From Sinonovacula constricta (Eukaryota; Mollusca; Bivalvia; Cardiida; Solecurtidae), in NCBI GenBank assembly GCA_007844125.1, contig CM017568.1, forward strand, positions 9,983,780 through 10,047,779: a DNA stretch of 64,000 nucleotides, in the 5' to 3' direction. The notes beneath the pieces were generated by a model that saw nothing but the letters and a program-made list of their open reading frames with translations, made no database searches and was not told where the DNA came from. Of this stretch, positions 22,681 to 31,984 are shown in pieces. Made by a program: the position numbers and the translations under genes. Positions within the stretch are counted from its first letter, which is position 1. Each line of letters opens with the position of its first letter.

Positions 22681-25600
22681 CTCGCCATGCTGATGTTAAA
22701 CATACCCTTGAAGAATGGCCGTTCGAGCGTCTGTACGATTTTCTGGACAGTAACGGTGCCACCCCCACGCGGGAACACCCAGCCTTCGATAGTGATTACC
22801 AACATGAAGATTACCATCGCTACGGTGAAGATGTAGCAGCCGACAAACAAACGGTTCTTGATTTTCTTCTCCGCCGGGCACTGAAATATTCAAACGTCTT
22901 GCAGATCAAGTGTCCATACAGAGAAAAATTGACATTGTACACATCCTTTCTATAACTGGTGGAAATTAGTACCGCAAATAAAGACTATGGAATTCATGCA
23001 AGGATGAAGTGACTGAAGAGTTCTGCTGAAGGGTGGTACACGACAATTTGCAGTAGTTTCTTGTTCTTTCATGCAACAAAACAAATTCTTGCCTTCTGAA
23101 AAAATCCCGCGAAATGCTATTTATCAGACCTACACTCATGTGAAAATTGAAGCTTAACACCCCACTTGCCATTACACAAATCTTTTTTCTGTCAGAGCCA
23201 CGCTGCATTAAGAATTTTAAAATAAGAAAACAACGTGACCATTTACTTTTTAGATGACCTTACACCATCATCCATCTGCTGTGATTTATATATCTATTTT
23301 CGACTGAAATAAACATCGTATTTATTCATTGATTTGAAAGCAATCTATTTTACGATTTGTAGTGTCTAACAATTAAAGTTGTGTTGAAAACTGCATTTAC
23401 ATAAAATATATAATGAGTTTATTTAAGGAATTGTGCACAAATTTCCCAGAATGGGGCTAAGATGTTGTTTCATCGTTCAGGTTTTGTGCACAGCCCAACA
23501 TCATTGATCACAATACCAGTACTGTTACAACGTTCTTGTTTCAAACACTGTTTTGAGGTCGACCGTGACGAAGTGATAGCTTCATCTACTTTAGCTTCTC
23601 TGACTGCTTAGCCTCTCACCTCGTGGGTTCGAGTATTGGACCTAATGTAGGAAGGTCTTTCAGCTGCTTGCGGGGCGCCGGTGGTTCTACCCAGACATTT
23701 GTCTGGGATATTCCTCAACCAAAAAGGTTCAATGTCGCTATAATGATCACAATTGGTCGCAGACCCTACTATGTATTAAAAACAACATTGTTTCGCAACA
23801 TTATACTCAAGGATAGTTGCGATAACTACCAGACAATACGAGTCACTGGGTGGTTCAGGTTCGAGTTTGGGCCAACGGAAGTCCCCATCTACACGGCTGG
23901 TGGCTCGATCTATGGCCGCGTGTATGTTGTAACCATACGTATGGCCAAGCAAGGACCCAACCTCGACGTTCATCTGCAGAATAAATATATAATATGGTCA
24001 TGTTGAAAAATCAGCATTATGTTTACACATATGTTCCAAACGAAAAAACATAATGATCTTGGCCCGAAATGAACAATTTCAAAGTTTACTTTAAAACAAA
24101 ACCACATAAAAAGCGAGCGAATCCGGTGAAAATTCTTTTTGTAAAAGCCAAATGGTAGAAAAGTCCAGTTAAGTTAATATTAAGTTTAAATAACGTTCCC
24201 CCATAAATCAATTGTCTTTATTGTATCAAATACATGTAATTGAAAAAATACATTCCAGTCAATTCAGTTGTCTTTAATTTACTTGATTATAGTCTTTATG
24301 ATACAACCTTAGACGATTCATGTGTGTGAAGGTCCTTGGTACGCATACGAATGCTATTTTTAGAAACCGCGCATTTTCCAAATGTAAAGTCTGATGTGGG
24401 TATTCAAAACATTGTTTAAAATAAGCCATATTCAACATTTGATTGCGTTATTGCTAAGTTGCGTCAAATGGGCAATGGTAACATAACGATGTACGAAGAC
24501 CGAAGCAGGTACCTGGAATTTCGGTGTGTCAATACCGCCGAGGTTCTGTTCCGAACGTATATGGAAAGGACAAAAGATTATGCGAACGGGGCACTACGTA
24601 CGCCGCCTCACCCCGCTCCCTTATACCCCTCTCGGCCGCCCCCCCCCCCTCCCCCACACACACACCGACTTCCTCCCACCAAAATATAGAGCAGACAATG
24701 TTCCGAATGTTGTTTACCTGATACAGGCTGGATGATCGCTCAGTTCTGGGCTTTTCATCGCGTTTGCTCAATTTCACAGTGCCCTTCCGTTTCTTGCTCA
24801 GTCGCTTACTTTCTGTGCCGTTGGCCACACTCTTGTTATTCAAATCATTTTGGATAACACTCTTCTCTTCGGTTTTGAGCGCATCAGCACCTCTACATGA
24901 CATATTTGACGTCAGTTTCTTCCTTGAAAATCGTCGTTTCGTTATATCGACAACAATACTTCCTTTTCTGGTAATACTGTCTGAGTTATTCATGTTTGAA
25001 CCGTCTTGTGTGTCCAGCTTCTCATTCACAAAGTCGAGTGGAACTTCTGGGACGTTAGCGACGTAGTTGTGAAACGTCTGAGAGCGCGTTAATCCGATGT
25101 CATGTCGCGGAGACGTTGGTCCCGGTAGGTAGCGCTGTCTATGACTGGCGTTTGAACTCACTGCATTTTCCGCATTCTGCAGAATTGCGACGTCTTCGTA
25201 AATTGGCGACAAGGGTCGGGTAGTATTAGGTCGGTTATCATGGAAACTGGATGATTTAGAGTACTTGAATCCAGTAATTGCAAATGAAGCCATTCGCCTG
25301 TTGTAGTCTGAATAATAAATATATGCATAACTTAAACTTTGAAAAATATATACATGTGTGTGTTTACGCAAATAAATACATGTACACCAAAAGTCAACAT
25401 AAATATAGAGAAATGAATGCATCGTTCTTTGTTTAACCACTTAATACATTTTCAAATTTAAACTAGCCTCGCTACATACAGGTGAAGTAAGCGGTTTGTA
25501 AAATTATATTCTTTAAAATGCTTAGGAATTAATTCAAAGTAACATGACCATGAACGGATATGTGTTATTACCACGAAAGGGTCACCTTAACATTGTAACT

Positions 25601-26249
25601 ACTGTATTTTTTAAAATTAGTTGAAGTAAAAGGTCATCGAATAGATAGTTTCTATGTTATGTCATAGGCACTGAAAAGACAGGTTAAGACAGCCATCTTT
25701 GAAGGCAGACGCAAATGCAGGCCGAACTCTGGAAACATTTGCTGTATTAAACTCTCCACTGTATTTTTATTTTTCAGTCTATTTTACTGAATTTTGTATT
25801 AAATTTAACAGCTTTTAGGAAGTATTTTAAATATTAACTATATTTTAATAGTTTAAAAGGTACAAAAATAGAACCAAAAAGATACACTGTTCATTTTGTT
25901 TAAGGATAAGCCAATAATTTTATTTATTTCTGTGTATTTATTATTTGTGCATTTAAACATTTAATATTAATATACATTCTAAAAACATGAATTTCTAGCG
26001 CTTCCCAATGGTGTATAGCTTTTACTTTTTGGACCACAAATAAAGAAATTACAAGAAAATAAAATTAACACTTCTACACAATTCATCCCTTGAAGTTGCC
26101 ATCAAAGATGTCTGCCTAGATATGAGATCGTCACTGATGTGGAAACTATCTATGAATGTGTGGCAGATGCAAAGTAGAACACAGCATATAATAATAACAA
26201 AATAGTCCCTTGCCGTAGTTATATTAAACTTACCAGTTTCGCTGTCCAT
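22557..26249 (-). CDS. Unrecognised single-pass membrane protein, 309 aa
   Basis: Exons 26234-26249, 24718-25307 and 22557-22880 join in frame: codon 6 (Asp) is split over junction 1, and junction 2 is phase 0. GTAAGT and GTAAAC donors and TTCAG acceptors support this. The protein starts MDSETDYNRRMASFAITGFK. Residues 7-202 are hydrophilic, rich in Ser/Lys/Arg, and contain LSPIYEDV and basic clusters (KRLSKKRKGTVKLSKRDEK). Residues 213-233 (LFVGCYIFTVAMVIFMLVITI) form one hydrophobic helix, preceded by KKIKNR, so the N-terminus is probably cytoplasmic. The 75-residue C-terminal part carries sequons NIS, NTS and NDT plus two 14-residue repeats. I do not recognise the family. The start could lie further upstream, but the 16-nt first exon fits well. 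A SINE interrupts intron 2. Confidence 0.7.
23563..23790 (+). repeat. tRNA-derived SINE, family A
   Basis: The head has a B-box-like GGGTTCGAGTATTGG. The body holds GGTGGTTCTACCCAGACATT and CAATGTCGCTATAATGATCA, matching 38816-39070. It lies in intron 2 of the minus-strand membrane protein gene. An open frame through it is not a gene. Confidence 0.7.
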
Positions 26250-26380
26250 ATTCTTAAATTAAAAACAAAAACACAATATACAGATCAATAATTAATGCTG
26301 CTTGTTCACATCAATTTTATAATAATTTTAAGCCCATCCGCTGTAGTGTAAAGGCACGTTCTGGCTGCACGGAGACGGAT

Positions 26381-26410
26381 GGTGGGGCGGGGTGTGTGGG
26401 GGGGAGGGGG
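26381..26410 (+). other. G-run cluster (potential G-quadruplex)
   Basis: Four G runs of 4, 4, 7 and 5 bases within 30 nt. It lies about 130 bp upstream of the start of the minus-strand membrane protein gene, so the template/sense assignment puts the C-rich strand on the coding side. Quadruplex formation is inferred from composition only. Confidence 0.6.
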
Positions 26411-26659
26411 CACCAGTTCAGTAAGATATGATGTATGACTACGGCAGGAGAATGTCAGTAATGTTCCTCAACAGGGTCTACTTTCGAGGGGGTCACCATA
26501 CGGACTGTCAACACTGATCAATCCAATTGCACGAAAGGCCTTGATAAGTATAAATCATTTATATACATTAGTTTGTTTATTGGGTTTATCGTCTTATACA
26601 TTAGTGATTGAGCGATGAATCAGGGTCCCTGATCATTTGCGTTGCTTAAGTTTTGACAC

Positions 26660-26945
26660 GCATTTTTATAACAAATTGGGTTCAAGATATTAGGTATAAC
26701 ATATTGGGTTCAACAAACTGGGTAGAACAAATTGGGTTTAACACATTGAGTTCAACAAATTAGGTTCAACAAAATTGGGTATTATAAAGTGGGTATAATA
26801 AATTAAGCATCACAAAGTAGGTTTAACAAAATATGGTATAGCAAATTGGATGTGAGGAATTGCGGACAACAAATTGGATATAACAAATAATGTGTAACAA
26901 ATTAGGTTCAATACAATATCGTATAAGAATTTGGGTATGACAGTG
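26660..26945. repeat. Imperfect ~12-bp tandem repeat
   Basis: Units resembling AACAAATTGGGT and TTAACAAATTGGGTTC recur at 12-14-bp spacing over about 280 bp, with many substitutions. Confidence 0.75.
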
Positions 26946-27634
26946 ATACTTGAAGCTCCAGACACGCATTATCACGATTTATCAAAGAAAACCCCGTTTA
27001 TGGCAGACGATGAAAGTATTTACTTTGTTTTATAACGAAAATGTGAATATTTATATGGAATACGACATATACATTATAAGCGCACCAAATTAATAAAAGT
27101 AGTGCAAATTTAAAACAAACACATTGTGGATGCGAAATCAAAACGTATGGCATTCTCGTCCCACTTAACAGTGGAATAAATAGTCTGGACTTTAAAAAAA
27201 TCGGCGAAAAATATGTTATGCACCCACATGGACCTGCCCCTCCATTCGGAATTTTCCGAACGTTTATGGAAAGTGTCGAAGATTATGCGAATGCTGACCT
27301 TTTTTTTTCTTTTAGGAATATGTAACTTGTCCTTAAGTTACATTGACAAGAAAGAGGACTGATGTCAAAAATTCAATGCGCCGCAGAGCGCATGCGGTTT
27401 AAACAAGAAGATGACTATCCTGGGAACTAAACACCTTCTTACACTGCCGATGCATTACATTAATATTTGAGATTATCGTGAACTAAACTAAGCTGCTGCA
27501 TTGCTTTATTATTTGTTGCTTGCTTACAAGATGTGTTGGTAACATCAGCATACTCGGTTTCTTGTGTTAAACAAGACCTTGCCAAGAAGCCAAGAATTCC
27601 TATCAATGCATGATGGTACTTTCTATAGTTGCAA

Positions 27635-27745
27635 GCTACACCATTACCCCCCCCCCCCCCCCCACCCCCACACACACACACATAGTTGCAAGCTACACCA
27701 TTATTTCCCCCCCCCCCCCCCCCCCCCCCACACACACACATACTC
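27635..27745. repeat. Duplicated poly(C)-(CA)n tract
   Basis: The block AGTTGCAAGCTACACCATTA, then a long C run, then CACACACACA occurs twice in tandem. The C runs are about 14 and 20 bases. Glycine- or proline-rich frames here are artefacts. Confidence 0.9.
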
Positions 27746-28218
27746 GGTTCTTTTCTCAAAAACCGGTCTCACAGACGACTGCGACTTCCGGTTAGTGACT
27801 GCTACACTATCCAATCGTAACAACTCGGCCATTTCCGTAACTTTCGGAAAATAATCTCGTAAACCATAGTAGTGATACAACCATCTATTTATAGATTCAG
27901 TGATATGGTCGGTTGTTATTCGGCTACCTAAGCGCGTTTGTTTAAAGAAAATCATAACAATAACTCATTCATTCAATATCATCCATTAAAACACTCAAAC
28001 AGACAATGAAAATCTCATGCTTACCTATTCTTCAGTGTGTATTTAGAATTTCGTATTTCATTGTTCTTAGGGATCACGCGAGGTCACAATCAGGGACGGA
28101 CTACTTTCTCTCCATATGATTCCCGAGGTCTATTTCCGAAGAAATCGCCGAGGGGTCCCACTATCGTCCCCCAATCGGAACACCTCGGATAATTCACGAA
28201 TCATCTCTCGGATGTATG

Positions 28219-28537
28219 CATTCTCTCACCAGAGGGCGTGCTACACAAGTTTCGCTTACACCTCTGTCAACGCCCGGTGTACAAGATTCTTGTACAAAAT
28301 ATAAATAATGAATAAAATGCTCGTGAGATTATTTTGATCTCTGTATATTTTACTTAAAATGAAAATGGGTATTTTTATTTTTTTAGAACAATGTTTAAGA
28401 TATATTTCAACCCAAATTTTCGGGGAACTATTTTGCGACATGTGACGATAGAATATCACGTGTATGAGAACTACTTTTCCCGTCGTTGACAGAGGTGTAA
28501 GCGAAACTTGTGTAGCACGCCCTCTGGTGAGAGAATG
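28219..28537. mobile_element. MITE with perfect 54-bp TIRs and 9-bp target duplication
   Basis: The arms 28219-28272 and 28484-28537 are exact reverse complements over all 54 bases. The outer end is CATTCTCTCACCAGAGGGCG. GGATGTATG is duplicated at 28210-28218 and 28538-28546. The 211-bp interior has no coding capacity. Long TIRs with a 9-bp duplication suggest a Mutator-like (MULE) element; that class is inferred. Perfect arms imply a recent insertion. Confidence 0.88.
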
Positions 28538-28604
28538 GGATGTATGTAGTTAGTCGGATCACCTCAGCCAATCGTCTAAATAGGACTTCTTTTAAGACAG
28601 ACGA

Positions 28605-28890
28605 CAATACAAAGATGGCAGCTCGGGTGACAGCTCACTATATGTACAGTACGATGCCAGTAAAACGTCAATTTGTGACGACTTCAAATTTAAATCGTCC
28701 GATTTTAATTTACCCAGCGCAGCAGACACACAGCTGTCAAACGATGTTTTGTGCGAACTACGTAGGCATATTCTTCTTCCGACTTCCGGCGAACAAAACG
28801 ATCGTGATTTCATTAAGTATCATTGCACCAGATACATCCGAGGTATGATTGTCCCGAGTACGGAATTACCCGAGGAGTTCCGATTGTCGG
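28605..28890. repeat. Duplicated segment, copy 1
   Basis: Shares about 280 bp with 30870-31165 in direct orientation. Shared blocks include AAAGATGGCAGCTCGG, GGCGCAGCA/AGCGCAGCA, CACAGCTGTCAAACGATG, CGACTTCCGGCGAACAAAAC and ATTGCACCAGATACATCCGA. Both copies keep an open frame starting MAAR(V/M)TAHY, but the reading is interrupted by indels between copies and resembles nothing known. A dispersed repeat or broken exon is likely. Confidence 0.75.
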
Positions 28891-29124
28891 ATGTATGTAG
28901 GTAGTCGGATTACCTCGGTAATTTCCCTAAATGGGACTTTTTTGTCAGTCCGATAACTAAGTTGTCTGCCCTTGAGTACTCTCCGAATGCGCATGCGCAT
29001 TAAAACTTCCGGGGTATAAGTAGAAATTTTATCAGCGTGTATAACACACACATCGAGTGACATGGAAAGTTAATTAAAGAAAGAAACAAAACCAAAATGG
29101 AAATCGCCGAAATATTGCTGAATA

Positions 29125-29226
29125 TGTAAAGGTGTTTATAGCGGGAAGGTGGTCAAAAACAGAACTGTTTCATTGCATCGATTTCCTCAAAACAAGCGAC
29201 TGCGACGCATTTCGATGGTATTATAA
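29125..29226 (+). pseudogene. THAP-like zinc-finger fragment
   Basis: The frame reads C-KGVYSGKVVKNRTVSLHRFP then QNKRLRRISMV before a stop. The V.NRTVSLHRFP.....RR spacing is the hallmark of the THAP fold (family knowledge), but the first Cys pair is incomplete and a stop precedes it at 29119-29121. THAP domains occur in P-element/Kolobok transposases and host regulators. This is an isolated fragment ending just before the fold-back element at 29227. Confidence 0.5.
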
Positions 29227-30545
29227 CACTTCGCCCTCCCTTAACTGGTAATAGTTCGCCCTTGATTGGTAACAGCTCGCCCTAGACAGGTAACAGTTCG
29301 CCCTTGCTTTATAACATGTCGCCTTCGGATATAAGTGTATACATCGAGAAAAAAAGTACATTATGAGCTCTTCTGATATAAGTGTATACGCCACCATTCG
29401 CCCTTAAAATCTTTAAGAAATTAAGTAAAAAGAATGTAAACTTATTATTTTTTTATTATTTTGACACCATTCACATTAAATTTATGCTTCTTTTGTCTCC
29501 TTATTCTTTATTATTATAAACATCGTATTATTAGCATCGTAAATTATTATATTTTTATTTTTCATATTTTAAAATTGTTTTAACCAAAGAAAAAAATCTG
29601 ATCCTCCCAGTACAATATACGAACTGTCACTGTTCCTTGATTTAAATGCAATGTTGCGACCTAAAATATAATAATTATACTGTGTACGTGGTTTATTCAT
29701 TTCATATTTTATATTCAAATAAAATTCCGATGTTGCAAGGATTTTAATGTTACTTAGTTGCATACATATTTTGTTGCAAATACTTTAATATGGTTGTCAT
29801 ACTCAAGATGACTTGAGTATGCAGTTATCTTAAAATTGCCCATAAAAGCGTGAACGTTAATTGGTGTTTGCCTACAGACATTATTGTGATGATACCATTC
29901 GCACTAATCTTGATTGATAATTAGTCAGTGTGATCTTAATTAATGTTTATCGATATAGACGTATATAAAAAATTAAAATTAATAAATTGGTCAGTGTGTG
30001 ATCGTTAATTGATTTTTGCCTGGTCATTATTGTGATGATAGTGTCAGCACTAATCTTGATTGATACATGTAATTAGTCACCGTGATCTTAACTGATGTTT
30101 GCCGTCATAGACGTATATAAGTGCTTGCAATTAATAGGCTAGTCAGAGATTCAATCGTACGCTAGCTTTATCACAATACAGTATGAAGAAGTCGACTAAG
30201 ACCGCAACCAACTAATTGTGTTTGTGTGCATATCTTATAAAATATTATATATATATATAATACACTATATAACAAATTAAATCAAGTATATACGTTACTT
30301 GACATCATTTTCCCCCTTCATTTAACGCGTGGAAATGGTACACTTATATTCGAAGTACTCATAATGCATATGAAGCCGATGGAAACAAATACAAATTGAT
30401 GTGAAAGGTGTCGAAATAATTATAAATAAGTTAACAAGTATACATTTTTGCTTGACCTATACACTTATATCCGTCGGCGACATGTTACCGGTCAAGTGCG
30501 AACTGTTACCGATCAAGGGCGACCTGTTACCGGTTAAGGGAGGGT
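29227..30545. mobile_element. Fold-back element with ~110-bp internally repeated ends
   Basis: The left end (29227-29340) consists of repeats of a ~26-bp unit, GGTAACAGTTCGCCCTTG(A). The right end (30463-30545) is the reverse complement of the same series (ACCGGTCAAGTGCGAACTGT and CGGATATAAGTGTATA on the complement). The interior is AT-rich and includes two ~140-bp direct repeats near 29870 and 30010 sharing GCACTAATCTTGATTGATA. No coding frame. Confidence 0.75.
29865..30145. repeat. Two ~140-bp direct repeats inside the fold-back element
   Basis: Both contain CATTATTGTGATGATA, GCACTAATCTTGATTGATA, TAATTAGTCA and ATAGACGTATATAA in the same order. Confidence 0.75.
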
Positions 30546-30607
30546 GGAGTGTTACTAATTCTTCTCGAGTTGGTCTCTCCTTTTCAATTCATAATTGTCA
30601 GTAATAT

Positions 30608-30739
30608 CTAGCTTGTGAGCGCCGATAATTCGCTCAAATGACGATTCGCCAGGTACTTCTTCAAATCTGTTAGCTTGAAATGGTCCAATTCTTAGTTGTT
30701 TACACAAGCTTCGTTGATTTCTTTGTCCTTGTCCGCCAT
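30608..30739 (-). pseudogene. SAP-like N-terminal fragment with premature stop
   Basis: The minus strand starts MADKDKEINEACVNN, meets a TAA, then continues in the same frame as ELDHFKLTDLKKYLANRHLS. LTDLKKYL..R.LS is the SAP DNA-binding motif pattern (family knowledge). The fragment ends at a TAG 44 codons from the start. AAAGATGGCGGACAAG at the start is a good translation context and YY1-like. Read as a broken first exon or transposon-carried fragment. Confidence 0.5.
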
Positions 30740-30869
30740 CTTTTTTTACTTAGTCCCCAGAGGTGTAGCCTCCCTTTGAATTCAAGGGAAGTAACCGAGT
30801 TATCGGACTGCCTAATTAACAGTGAAGAGAAAGATACGAACTGACGTCTCATTCTCAAAAATTCGTCAA

Positions 30870-31165
30870 AACAAAGATGGCAGCTCGGATGACAGCTCAC
30901 TATAGTACGATGCCTGCAAAACTTCACTTTGTGGCTGCTTTAAATTTAAATCATCCAAGTTTAATTTACCCGGCGCAGCAAAGACACAGCTGTCAAACGA
31001 TGGCATTGTTTATGTTTTGTGCGAACTACATTTTAGGGATATTCTTCCGACTTCCGGCGAACAAAACTATCGTGGTTTGAGCACGTATCATTGCACCAGA
31101 TACATCCGAGGGATGATTGTCCCGAAGACGGAATTACCCCAGGAGTTCCGATTGTATCGTCCCCC
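30870..31165. repeat. Duplicated segment, copy 2
   Basis: Direct-repeat partner of 28605-28890 with scattered substitutions and small indels (an extra GCATTGTTTAT block here). Its right end (AGGAGTTCCGATTGTATCGT) also matches, inverted, the sequence at 28163-28218 that flanks the MITE, so the family has inverted ends. Confidence 0.72.
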
Positions 31166-31469
31166 ATGAAAAAATGCATTCTATAAGAGGCACCACCGCT
31201 CTCCAGAGGATTTAGGACACGTGCATGTATTTTAAAGCTTTATCGGTTATGTTAGCGTGAAGAGAATATTTATAGATACAAATGGATCTTCTTGATTACT
31301 ATCAGCTACATGTTGTTGTATAATAGTTTGCTTCTGACAGTTATAGCTCGTTTCTAAACTAAATCACCGTAACAAAAGTAAAAGATAAAGGGACATAAGA
31401 GATCTAGATATATTTACCATGATATGTTAAAACAATTTTATTTTTAAGACCCATTACATTTAAATATAG

Positions 31470-31630
31470 AAGCAAATTGATGATGGTTATGATGGTGATG
31501 ATGAAGATTATGAAGATAATAACAATAACAGCAACAACAACAATAATAATAGTGATGATGATGATAATAATAATAATAATAATAATAATCATTAATAATA
31601 ATAATAATAATTATAATAATAATAATGTCT
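31470..31630. repeat. (ATG)n/(AAT)n trinucleotide tract
   Basis: GATGATGATG and AATAATAATA runs with minor interruptions. Poly-Met, poly-Ile or poly-Asn frames through it are artefacts. Confidence 0.95.
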
Positions 31631-31961
31631 CTCTAAATGCTACTAAACCAATAATATTTTGTTGGGCACAGAACGGTTTTTTTATAAAATATATACATGC
31701 ATGCATAAACGTGTACAAGTGAGTGTACATATTGGATTAATTAAACTGACGATTGAACCTGATAGTTTAGTCTGGTTCCCAGCTTCTATTGTAAACATAA
31801 TACTTTCATGTAATACTTTGTGTTTAGACAAAGGGCAGGTAATCCAGACTACTGATAGTTTAGATACAACAATTAGTGCAGCGCAACCGTTTTTTTTCCT
31901 GTTTTCTTTCCAATTGAGAACCATCCAACTCCGTGAAAAGCAACGTGTAGCCCACTTCCGG

Positions 31962-31984
31962 TCCTTTTCTGCTCATCTCCAGCC
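31962..31984 (+). promoter_or_regulatory. Polypyrimidine initiator (TCT/TOP) and short leader of RPS11
   Basis: TCCTTTTCTGCTCATCTCC directly precedes the start codon. Ribosomal protein genes of animals start transcription at the C of YC(+1)TTTYT, and the mRNA then begins with a 5' TOP (established). The best fit puts the start at about 31964, giving a leader of only some 21 nt. Confidence 0.65.

Noticed and set aside
23623..24006. 127-residue plus-strand frame
   Set aside because: It runs through a tRNA-derived SINE inside an intron of the minus-strand gene, with no recognisable domain.
24529..25440. One continuous 303-residue coding region
   Set aside because: Only 24718-25307 fits as an exon. 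The upstream part is past an acceptor and the downstream part (Gly/Pro-rich) is past a donor and in a C-rich/CA microsatellite.
27460..27955. Glycine-rich minus-strand and proline-rich plus-strand frames
   Set aside because: They are products of the duplicated poly(C)-(CA)n tract.
31404..31722. Poly-Ile and poly-Asn frames
   Set aside because: They are trinucleotide repeat translations.
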